NCBI RefSeq assembly: GCF_018919145.1
Contig: NZ_JAHLQJ010000004.1
Coordinates: forward strand, 1-64,000
Length of the DNA: 64,000 nucleotides
Reading direction: 5' to 3'
Source: Paenibacillus brevis
Lineage (GTDB): Bacteria > Bacillota > Bacilli > Paenibacillales > Paenibacillaceae
A program made the position numbers and the translations under genes. How positions within the stretch are numbered: position 1 is the stretch's first letter; each line of letters starts with the position of its first letter. This document shows, one piece after another, positions 9,386 through 16,944 of the stretch. A model generated the notes under the pieces. It saw only the letters and a program-made list of their open reading frames with translations, was not told the DNA's origin and ran no database searches.

Positions 9386-11062
9386 TTAATATCCCAGCAG
9401 ACTTTTCGTGCTTTCAAAAATTTCGTTAGCCATTTGCGCGTAGCGGCTGCTGCCGTTTGCTTCTACCGTAGCTACATAATTATCCCAGTTGGAGAGCGGC
9501 TCCTGTCCGGTAATAAACTTCAAGGTCATCGTGCTGACAAAGTCCATCAGCGGCGTCTGGATCAGGTTCAGTTGTTCGGCTTGATCCGTTGTAGCCATGA
9601 TTGGCGGATCAATCTTCCGCGCCTCGCGCGTCGCGAATATCCGGTCGTTGTAGTCCCGCTCCCCTGGCGTCATTTTGGACAGCTTGAGCTTGGAGGAACC
9701 TCCATAAGCGAACATCCCGTTCCCAAAGCCAAAGTCGACATTCAGCTTTTTCGTAGCCGTAGGGTTCATGCCGTTGTAGGAGATATCCGGATCCAATACA
9801 AAGTTGCCTTCCGCATCTTTGGTGTAGGTTTCGCCCTCTACACCCCATAAGCTGAGTGTTTGACCTTCATCGGAATACCACAGCCAGTCGACGAAACGCA
9901 GCATTTTGATGAATTTCTCTTCACCCAGATCTTTCAGCGCATTTTGGCTGATCATAACCCCGTTCTCGAGGCGGGATGTTTCCATCTGCAGCATTCCCTT
10001 AGGACCGCCTGGTTGTACGATCATGTATAGTTCGGCATTCGGATCCTCCATCTTCGTCTGGAAATCGGCCATCAGCTGGTAGTTGCCGTTCATGACATAG
10101 CTATCGCCCTTAAAGAACTTCGCTTGAGCAGCATCATCCTCTTGAGTGAACGACTCCGGATCCATGATCTTTTCGTTAATTAACTTATTGAAATAAGTAA
10201 CGTAAGCTTTGAAATCTTCCGATGCATCTGCAAAAAAGAACTGATTTTTCTCGTGGTCAAACTTCATGCCGTTTGCTTTACCCCAGCCGCCGGTCACGCC
10301 GTAAGCTACCCCGGCGATATTCAGCGTGGATTCTCCTTTGAATTCATCGGAGAAAATATTGTCTTTTCCGGTAAACTCCTTGACCTTTTTCAGCGCTGCA
10401 TAGAAATCCTCATACGTCCATTTTCCTTCTTCAGCCTCTACATCAATACCAGCCGCTTCGAAGATATCCTTACGGATGATGTAGGAGTATCCGCCCCCGG
10501 AAACCTCCCAAAGACCAGGCAGCACATAATATTTACCATCCGCCTGAAGCTTGACCTTCAAATCCTCCTCCAGACCCCAATCTTTAACCGCTTTCATATA
10601 ATTCGGCATGTATTGAACCCAGTCGCTGATCGGCACGATTTGTCCGCCGGCGACAAAGGCTGCCTCTTCATACGTTTTCGGAATGATGTAAGGAGCGTCG
10701 CCACTGTTCACAAGCAGCGATTTCTGGTTTTCGTATTCCGTTCTAGCCGTAATGGACAAATCGAAGTCTACGTTGGTTCTTTCCTTGACCGCGCTCCAGA
10801 ATCTCCAGTTTTCGTTGTAAGGATAATTCTCGTGATCACTGTACATCATCGAATAGGTAACCGGTTCATTAGAGTGGAACGTTTCACCTTCGCCAAAGGT
10901 GTAGTCCAGAGCTTCCTCTGCATTTTTGTTGTTTGTGCCCTCATTGGCCGGTGCCGGCGTGTTATTGGCACTCTTGTCTGAGCCCGAGCAAGCCGCCAGC
11001 CCGAAGACCAGCGCTACCGCCATCATGACCCCCAACCATTTGTGAATCCCCTTCTTTTTCAT
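9386..11062 (-). CDS. LplA-type sugar-binding lipoprotein (aldouronate importer)
   Basis: A 558-residue extracellular binding protein of the LplA/YtcQ class. ATG at 11062 gives a clean signal: MKKKG start, hydrophobic core and lipobox GLAAC (Cys about residue 25). The open frame runs 45 codons further upstream but only through a duplicated 63-bp repeat, so the shorter start is preferred. Body motifs such as YTYEDFYAALKKV and the long C-terminus fit this family. With the two permeases and aguA it matches the aldouronate uptake cluster known in xylan-using Paenibacillus. No ATPase gene is present, as usual for this family, which borrows a shared MsmX-type ATPase. Confidence 0.9.
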   Translation of the reverse strand: MKKKGIHKWLGVMMAVALVFGLAACSGSDKSANNTPAPANEGTNNKNAEEALDYTFGEGETFHSNEPVTYSMMYSDHENYPYNENWRFWSAVKERTNVDFDLSITARTEYENQKSLLVNSGDAPYIIPKTYEEAAFVAGGQIVPISDWVQYMPNYMKAVKDWGLEEDLKVKLQADGKYYVLPGLWEVSGGGYSYIIRKDIFEAAGIDVEAEEGKWTYEDFYAALKKVKEFTGKDNIFSDEFKGESTLNIAGVAYGVTGGWGKANGMKFDHEKNQFFFADASEDFKAYVTYFNKLINEKIMDPESFTQEDDAAQAKFFKGDSYVMNGNYQLMADFQTKMEDPNAELYMIVQPGGPKGMLQMETSRLENGVMISQNALKDLGEEKFIKMLRFVDWLWYSDEGQTLSLWGVEGETYTKDAEGNFVLDPDISYNGMNPTATKKLNVDFGFGNGMFAYGGSSKLKLSKMTPGERDYNDRIFATREARKIDPPIMATTDQAEQLNLIQTPLMDFVSTMTLKFITGQEPLSNWDNYVATVEANGSSRYAQMANEIFESTKSLLGY

Positions 11063-11079
11063 AGCTAACCTCCTAAATG

Positions 11080-11205
11080 TTTTGTGAGCATAGCCTCCAG
11101 AATTGACTTCGTACAAAACTCGCTTCGAAAGCATACGCTTAGTTTTGTGAGCGCAGCTTCCTGAATTGACTTCATACAAAACTCGCTTCGGAAGCATAGG
11201 CTTAG
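11080..11205. repeat. Two tandem copies of a 63-bp repeat in the lplA-like leader
   Basis: Copies at 11080-11142 and 11143-11205 both begin TTTTGTGAGC, contain GAATTGACTTC then TACAAAACTCGCTTCG, and end in CTTAG. They differ at about seven positions. They lie in the 200-base gap between a permease gene and the binding-protein gene, and both would be transcribed in the leader. Confidence 0.85.
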
Positions 11206-11263
11206 AATTTGGTGAACCTATGAATAGCTTGTAACGAGGAAATCTATATAATGAAATATCCTG

Positions 11264-12136
11264 TTACCCTTTTACAGCACCAATCATCATCCCTTGGACA
11301 AAATACTTCTGCACGAACGGATACACACAGATGATCGGCAAAGAGGTAAGCACCATAGCCGTAGACTTAACCGTCGCCGCTATTTGCGATGTTTCCTCGG
11401 ACGTGGCGCCCATTTCGGTCGGACTGATCGCACTATCGATAACCTGCTTGAGGTACAGCGCAACCGGCCATTTTGCCTTCGTTTGCAAATAAAGCGAGGG
11501 TCCGAACCAGTTATTCCAGATCCCGACGATGACGAACAGCACCATCGTGGCGAGAATCGGCTTCGATAACGGCAAGATAATCCGCCAAAAGATGCTGTAT
11601 ACATCCAAGCCGTCTACCTTGGCCGCTTCCTCGACCTCTGTCGGCAAGCTTGCGAAGAAGGTCTTCATCAGGATGACATTAAATGCGCTGATGGCGCCGG
11701 GAATAATAATGGCCCAAATCGTGTCACGCATAGCCAGTGTTTTGGCGACCAGGATGTAATTCGGAATCAACCCGCCGCTGAAATACATCGTAAACAGGAC
11801 AAAGGGAATAAAAAACTTGTTCATGCGCAGCTTTTCTTTGGATAACGGATAGGCCAGCACCGCTGTGGCGAAGACCGAAATGGCCGTACCTACCACTGAA
11901 TACACAATGGTGTTGCCGTAATACCGGAAGAAGTCCGGTTTGCTCAAGATAATCTCATACGTTCTGGTCGTGAACTCCACCGGATAAAAGCTGACCTTAC
12001 CCGCATATACAGCCGCCTCCGAGCTAAAGGACTGGGCGACCAAATAGACAAACGGATATAATGTCACTAACACGACCAGCGTCATAATAAGCCCGTTTAC
12101 AATTTGAAATGTTCGGTCGGAAGCCGAAGCTTTCAT
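11264..12136 (-). CDS. Sugar ABC permease, LplC/YtcP type
   Basis: A 290-residue inner-membrane permease of the CUT1-like LplC/YtcP class. Helices start with NGLIMTLVVLVTLYPFVYLV, and the EAA loop is EEAAKVDGLDVYSIFWRIILP (roughly residues 170-190), where the ATPase docks. It ends with the family's typical QKYFVQGMMIGAVKG. It pairs with the LplB-type permease upstream and the binding protein downstream to import xylan oligosaccharides carrying glucuronate (inferred from aguA). Confidence 0.92.
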   Translation of the reverse strand: MKASASDRTFQIVNGLIMTLVVLVTLYPFVYLVAQSFSSEAAVYAGKVSFYPVEFTTRTYEIILSKPDFFRYYGNTIVYSVVGTAISVFATAVLAYPLSKEKLRMNKFFIPFVLFTMYFSGGLIPNYILVAKTLAMRDTIWAIIIPGAISAFNVILMKTFFASLPTEVEEAAKVDGLDVYSIFWRIILPLSKPILATMVLFVIVGIWNNWFGPSLYLQTKAKWPVALYLKQVIDSAISPTEMGATSEETSQIAATVKSTAMVLTSLPIICVYPFVQKYFVQGMMIGAVKG

Positions 12137-12156
12137 ATCTGTCCTCTCCTTTCTAC

Positions 12157-12255
12157 TAGAGGTTGTTCAAAAAGTCGTCTTCCCATGATGATGTAATGCA
12201 GGGAGCGGAATCGACGTCGAAGGTCCTGAAAACCCGACTTTTTGAACACGCATTA
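12157..12255. mobile_element. MITE-like element, family A, copy 1
   Basis: About 99 bases bounded by TA and with inverted ends TTGTTCAAAAAGTC and GACTTTTTGAACACG. Related copies are at 48858-49078 and 60701-60881. No coding sequence is inside. The TA boundary is what Tc1/IS630-type transposition leaves. The right TA overlaps the TAA stop of the LplB-type permease gene. Confidence 0.7.
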
Positions 12256-13188
12256 CCATAAGCCCGACTGCGTCGTTTTCTTGGAAATCACATTGGCGGC
12301 AGTCACCAATATCAGACCGATGATGCCCTCGAACAACCCGACGGCGGTAGCGTAACTGAAGTTCCCTCCCGTGATACCCATCCGGTATACATAGGTGGAA
12401 ATAACGTCCGCGGTTTCATATGTCAACGGATTATAAAGCAGCAGGATTTTCTCGAAGTTCGATCCGAGAATACCCCCGATATCCAAAATCAAGAGCGTCA
12501 TAATGGTTGGCAAAATCCCTGGAATCGTCACGTGCCAAGCCAGCCGGAAGCGATTTGCGCCATCGATTTTCGCGGCTTCGTAAAGCTCCGTATTAATCCC
12601 GGTCATCGCCGCCAAATACAGGATCGTGCCCCAACCGAGCCCTTGCCAAAGCCCGGAAGCGATATACAGTGTCGGGAACCACTCCGGCAGGGAGATAAAC
12701 CCGATTTTCTCAAACCCCATATTAGCCAACAACGTGTTGATTGGACCGGTTAACGAAACCATTTCTTTAACCATCCCGGCGACGATAACGACAGAAATGA
12801 AGTGCGGCAGATACGAAACCGTCTGTACAAATTTCTTGATCTTGATCCGCACGATCTCGTTCAAGAGCAAGGCAAAGCCGAGCGTAAGCGGAAAACGGAA
12901 TAACAGATAAACAACACTCAAAAACAGGGTATTGCGGAACGCCCGCCAAAAGGCCGGATCCTTCATGAACATCTCGAAATATTGAAGTCCGACCCACTCG
13001 GTCCCCATCAAATTGGGACCGCCCCTGTATTTGCGGAAAGCGATAATATTCCCAAGCATCGGCACATATTTGAACAAGAGAAAATAAACGACCGGAATGA
13101 TTAAAAATGAATACAGCTTCCACTCTTTTCTGACGTGTACCCACAGCGGGCTCACGCCTTCCGCCTTGTTACTGGATGGCATTATCAA
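12253..13188 (-). CDS. Sugar ABC permease, LplB type
   Basis: A 311-residue permease of the LplB/YteP class and partner of the LplC-type gene downstream. The opening WKLYSFLIIPVVYFLLFKYVPM and GNIIAFRKYR are typical, as is the EAA loop ELYEAAKIDGANRFRLAWHV (about residues 207-226). The protein ends SGLW, the family's usual end, so the gene is intact even though a repeat element abuts its stop. It starts seven bases after the GH3 gene's stop, so the two are one transcript. Confidence 0.92.
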   Translation of the reverse strand: MIMPSSNKAEGVSPLWVHVRKEWKLYSFLIIPVVYFLLFKYVPMLGNIIAFRKYRGGPNLMGTEWVGLQYFEMFMKDPAFWRAFRNTLFLSVVYLLFRFPLTLGFALLLNEIVRIKIKKFVQTVSYLPHFISVVIVAGMVKEMVSLTGPINTLLANMGFEKIGFISLPEWFPTLYIASGLWQGLGWGTILYLAAMTGINTELYEAAKIDGANRFRLAWHVTIPGILPTIMTLLILDIGGILGSNFEKILLLYNPLTYETADVISTYVYRMGITGGNFSYATAVGLFEGIIGLILVTAANVISKKTTQSGLW

Positions 13189-13195
13189 TCACTCC

Positions 13196-15352
13196 TTATA
13201 TCTCAAGCTCGTTGTCGGCCATAAGCGTGAATGCCTCGGGCTGCTTGCTGGTCAGCTTGCGGCTTCGCTGGTCCGGCTGGGAGGTGCCTGCGTAGACGGT
13301 GTAGGTTCCTTTCTGAATTTTGCTCGCTCCTTCCTCGTCGCATAAAGCGAAAGCGGAAGCCGGCAAATGCAAATTCACTTCCTTGGTCTCACCCGGTTCC
13401 AGGTGAATTTTTCGGAGCGCCTTTAGCTGGGCATTAGGCGTCCCGGCCCGCTCGGCCTTGACGTAAAGCTGCAGTGTTTCTCCTCCTGCCCTTTTGCCGT
13501 CGTTGCGCAACAAGGCGGTTACCTGAACACCTTGGGAAGTGATCCGTTCCGTATCCAGCTTCACGCCGTCCAAGACGATATCGGTATAGGAAAGCCCGTA
13601 ACCAAACGGATACAATGCCTCGCCCGTCATGTAGCGGTATGTCCGGTTTTTCATCGAATAATCGGTAAAGGCGGGAAGCTCCTCCGTTGAGCGGTAAAAC
13701 GTCACCGGCAGCTTGCCCTCCGGAGAAAATTCGCCGAACAACGCTTCCGCAATGACTCGTCCCCCTTGAGCGCCCGGATACCAGCCCTGCAAGATCGCCG
13801 GAACATGCTCGTCAGCCCAACTGAGATCAAGCGCACTCCCGGCTAATACGATCAAGACCACTGGCTTGCCGCTGGCATAAGCGGTTCTCAATACTTCCTC
13901 CTGAAGTCCCGGAAATTTCAAATCCGGTTTGTCCCCGCTGCCGAACTGGTTTCCGGTATCCCCTTCTTCCCCTTCCAGTTCTGCATCCAGCCCCAGACAA
14001 ACCACGACAACATCGCTCTCCGCACAGACGGCCTTGACCTCGGAAATCCGGTCGTTTCCGGTGCTGAGCCCGCTGATGCCGTTCTTGTACAAATGGCAGC
14101 CCTCGGAATACAAGATGCGGGCAGCGTCGCCGATATAATCCTGGATGCCTTCCAAAACCGTAATATAGCGGGAAGCTGTCCCTTCGTAATTACCGACCAG
14201 CGCCTTGCGGTTATTGGCATTGGGCCCGATAACGCCTATTGTGCCGATCGCGTCTTTCCTCAGAGGCAGCAGGCCGGCTTCATTCTTCAGCAGCACCAGG
14301 CTGGAACGGGCGGCTTTGCGGTTTAACGCCTGCATCTTGGGGGTATCCACTTCGTTATAGGCAATCGCGTTAAACGGTACTTGCTCCGGCTCGTCAAACA
14401 GGCCAAGCTTCATGCGGGTCGTGAACAGCCGGATCACCGCGCGGTTGATTTGTTCCTCGGTAACAAGTCCTTCCTTGACCGCATCCAGCAAAAATAGAAA
14501 CAAGCTGCCGCAGTTCAAATCACAACCCCGGTTTACCGCCAATGCGACCGATTCAACGGCATTTTCCGTTACATGATGGTGCTCGTGAAAATCCCGGATC
14601 GCCCAGCAATCCGACACGACATGCCCGTCAAACTGCCATTCGCCGCGGAGAATTTGTTCAAGCAAAAGCTCGCTTCCGCAGCAGGGTTCACCATTCGTCC
14701 GGTTATAGGCGCCCATGACCGCTTCAACCTTAGCTTCTTCTACGCAAGCCTGAAAGGCCGGCAAATACGTCTCATACAAATCCTGAGCAGACACGACCGC
14801 GTCAAACTGATGCCTGAGACCTTCCGGTCCGGAGTGAACGGCAAAATGCTTGGCGCAAGCGGCCAGCTTGAGATAATTTTCGTCATGGCCCTGCAGGCCC
14901 TGAATAAAACGGACGCCAAGTCTTGATGTTAAATAAGGATCTTCCCCGTAGGTTTCATGCCCTCTGCCCCACCTTGGATCACGAAAAATATTAACGTTTG
15001 GCGCCCAGAAAGTCAGACCTTTATAAATATCCGTATCCTCATACAGCTGCTGCATGTTAAATTTGGCTCTTGCTTCCGTAGCAATCGCATCGGCCACTTC
15101 CTCCAGCAGCTCTTCATCGAAAGCGGCCGCAAGCCCGATCGCCTGCGGAAATACGGTGGCCACGCCGGCTCTGGCGACACCGTGCAACGCTTCGTTCCAC
15201 CAATTGTAGGCTTTGACGTCAAGCCTCGGAATCGCCGGAGCGGCGTGCAGCATTTGATGCACCTTCTCATCCAGCGTCATCTGCTCGACGAGACTTTGAG
15301 CTCGCGCCCTATACTGATTAATCTTCTCACGGTTGTTTACGAGTTCGACCAT
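13196..15352 (-). CDS. GH3 beta-glycosidase, probably beta-xylosidase
   Basis: A 718-residue family 3 glycoside hydrolase without a signal peptide. The NWWNEALHGVARAG motif and PQAIGLAAAFD near the start are typical of the GH3 xylosidase branch. The nucleophile is the Asp in GHVVSDCWAIRDF (about residues 245-257). A C-terminal fibronectin III-like domain contains LEPGETKEV. I chose ATG at 15352 because GAGG lies eight bases before it; the longer frame to 15418 has no ribosome site. It is the first gene of the importer operon and probably trims xylo-oligosaccharides in the cytoplasm. Beta-glucosidase activity is the alternative. Confidence 0.88.
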   Translation of the reverse strand: MVELVNNREKINQYRARAQSLVEQMTLDEKVHQMLHAAPAIPRLDVKAYNWWNEALHGVARAGVATVFPQAIGLAAAFDEELLEEVADAIATEARAKFNMQQLYEDTDIYKGLTFWAPNVNIFRDPRWGRGHETYGEDPYLTSRLGVRFIQGLQGHDENYLKLAACAKHFAVHSGPEGLRHQFDAVVSAQDLYETYLPAFQACVEEAKVEAVMGAYNRTNGEPCCGSELLLEQILRGEWQFDGHVVSDCWAIRDFHEHHHVTENAVESVALAVNRGCDLNCGSLFLFLLDAVKEGLVTEEQINRAVIRLFTTRMKLGLFDEPEQVPFNAIAYNEVDTPKMQALNRKAARSSLVLLKNEAGLLPLRKDAIGTIGVIGPNANNRKALVGNYEGTASRYITVLEGIQDYIGDAARILYSEGCHLYKNGISGLSTGNDRISEVKAVCAESDVVVVCLGLDAELEGEEGDTGNQFGSGDKPDLKFPGLQEEVLRTAYASGKPVVLIVLAGSALDLSWADEHVPAILQGWYPGAQGGRVIAEALFGEFSPEGKLPVTFYRSTEELPAFTDYSMKNRTYRYMTGEALYPFGYGLSYTDIVLDGVKLDTERITSQGVQVTALLRNDGKRAGGETLQLYVKAERAGTPNAQLKALRKIHLEPGETKEVNLHLPASAFALCDEEGASKIQKGTYTVYAGTSQPDQRSRKLTSKQPEAFTLMADNELEI

Positions 15353-15428
15353 CACTTCAACCTCATCTTTCACCTGTTTTTCCGATAAAATAGAATTTGA
15401 TAAACTCTTTTCCCGCATGGTATCATTT

Positions 15429-15442
15429 TGTATGCGGTTTCA
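15429..15442. promoter_or_regulatory. Candidate CcpA (cre) site between GH3 and AraC genes
   Basis: TGTATGCGGTTTCA fits the cre consensus TGWNANCGNTNWCA on either strand with a single mismatch. It lies in the short divergent gap upstream of the xylan operon, where carbon-catabolite repression would act. Confidence 0.45.
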
Positions 15443-15544
15443 TTGGCTTTATTATATCGGCTTTAATTTCGTTATTTCTTCGTGAATTTAGCTTTTGACT
15501 TCTCAAATATTGCTAAATTTGAAACTAAGAAAGGAAGAATCCTG

Positions 15545-16417
15545 ATGATTGAAAGCCTGAATGGCGCCAAGGAGACAGTTTCTTACCGGGACCATTTCGG
15601 AATTCGTATCTATTTGAACCAAGAGGCTGAGGATTACCCGATTCACTGGCACACGGCTGCTGAAGTGATCATGCCGATCGAAAACAATTACTCGGCGGTC
15701 GTCGATGATACCCGGATCTTCCTGAATCCCGGGGATATTCTCATCATCCCCCCGGGCGAGCTGCATCAGCTGTTTGCCCCGGAAACGGGAAAGAGGATCA
15801 TCATGCAGTTTGACAGTACGCTTCTCTATCCGCTGAACGGGTTTGATTCCACATTTCACCTGCTTCGTCCTTACATCATCATCGCTTCCCATCAAGATCA
15901 GGAACTGCATGGTGCGCTGAGGCCGCTGCTGCTTGAGCTGATGGATGAGTATTTCAGCCGGTCCTTGCTTAAGGAAGCTTCCGCTTACGCCATGCTGATT
16001 CAATTTTTCGTCGTGCTTGGCCGGAACTATATGCGCCTGGAACGGCGTTTTCCCAACCGAAAGAGCCAAAAACAGCAGCACAAATACATCGATAAGCTGC
16101 TGGAAGTATGCAACTATATCAACGAGCACTGCACTGAAGAGATCCAGGTTGAGGAACTGGCCGACCTGGCCGGCTTCAGCAAATTTCACTTCATGCGGTT
16201 GTTCAAGCAATTTGTGGGCATGTCCTATTACAATTATCTCAACCAGCATCGGATCATGCATGCGGAGAAGCTGCTGATTGATCCGAATTTATCGATTATG
16301 GAGGTCGCCATGAGCTCCGGCTTCGGCAGTTTGCCTACCTTCAACCGCGTATTCAAGAACTACAAAAAATGCACGCCTTCGGATTACAAGCTGTTGCATG
16401 GGATTCACAAGGTTTAA
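15545..16417 (+). CDS. AraC-family regulator of the xylan locus
   Basis: A 290-residue regulator with an N-terminal cupin sensor (IHWHTAAEV at about residues 31-39, and LNPGDILIIPPGELHQLF) and a C-terminal AraC DNA-binding domain with two helix-turn-helix units (VEELADLAGFSKFHFMRLFKQ and IMEVAMSSGFGSLPTFNRVFK). ATG at 15545 is preceded by AAAGGAAG. A longer frame starting at a GTG (15482) lacks a ribosome site. It is divergent from the GH3-importer-aguA operon and probably activates it on sensing an oligosaccharide. Confidence 0.88.
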   Translation: MIESLNGAKETVSYRDHFGIRIYLNQEAEDYPIHWHTAAEVIMPIENNYSAVVDDTRIFLNPGDILIIPPGELHQLFAPETGKRIIMQFDSTLLYPLNGFDSTFHLLRPYIIIASHQDQELHGALRPLLLELMDEYFSRSLLKEASAYAMLIQFFVVLGRNYMRLERRFPNRKSQKQQHKYIDKLLEVCNYINEHCTEEIQVEELADLAGFSKFHFMRLFKQFVGMSYYNYLNQHRIMHAEKLLIDPNLSIMEVAMSSGFGSLPTFNRVFKNYKKCTPSDYKLLHGIHKV

Positions 16418-16441
16418 TGCCTAAGCCAGCGGACAATGTGA

Positions 16442-16944
16442 AGAGGGTGTCCCAAACCATCGTAGATGATAGGGGGGTACATTTTTCAATGTGAGGTTAC
16501 GCCTTGCGTCGCGAAATAAGTGCCGAAAGGCACTAAAATTTATTGGCGAGCGGCTCGTGCGGCGAAATAAATGACAAAAGGCTTTAAAATTGTTGGCGTG
16601 GGTGCTCATGTGGCGAAATAAATGACAAAAGGCTTTAAAATTGCTGGCGTGGGTGCTCGTGCGGCGAAATAAATGACAAAAGGCTTTAAAATTGCTGGCA
16701 TGGGTGCTCGTGCGGTCTTTATAATGCAGAATGTCACTAAAGCCTCGGGGCTTGCTTGCCAAAGCCAGTTTGGAGGTCGGGCGGATTTTCCCTCGCTCCT
16801 CATTTGCTCAAGAAAGCCGCAGGGACGCAAGAAACCAAGGCACCAAGCGAGAGAAGGCCGCTTAGCTCCTTGGTTTTTGTATGAATATCACTCTATTTTG
16901 CTACTAAGGCTGTACAAAAATTTACTTTCGGGACTCCCTCTCAT
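16442..16944. mobile_element. Repeat element with imperfect inverted ends
   Basis: This gap of about 500 bases between the AraC and cobN genes holds an element. Its left end, GAGGGTGTCCCAAA, is matched by the right end read backwards, GAGGGAGTCCCGAAA. The interior has a 51-bp tandem repeat. The right end recurs at 1-74. Frames inside are open only because the repeat length is a multiple of three; I see no ribosome site or known protein. It may be a MITE or a decayed element. It directly abuts the cobN stop codon. Confidence 0.6.
16510..16713. repeat. 51-bp tandem repeat, four copies
   Basis: Units start at 16510, 16561, 16612 and 16663. The last three are nearly identical, each with GGCGAAATAAATGACAAAAG and a GGGTGCTC end. 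The first is diverged. They lie inside the element at 16442-16944. There are no unique spacers, so this is not a CRISPR array. Confidence 0.9.

Noticed and set aside
16510..16713. Possible CRISPR array
   Set aside because: Repeats are directly adjacent with no variable spacers and no cas genes are near.
16421..16762. Minus-strand open frame with a 17-residue repeat
   Set aside because: It lies wholly in the 51-bp tandem repeat element, has no ribosome site, and several frames stay open there because the unit is a multiple of three.
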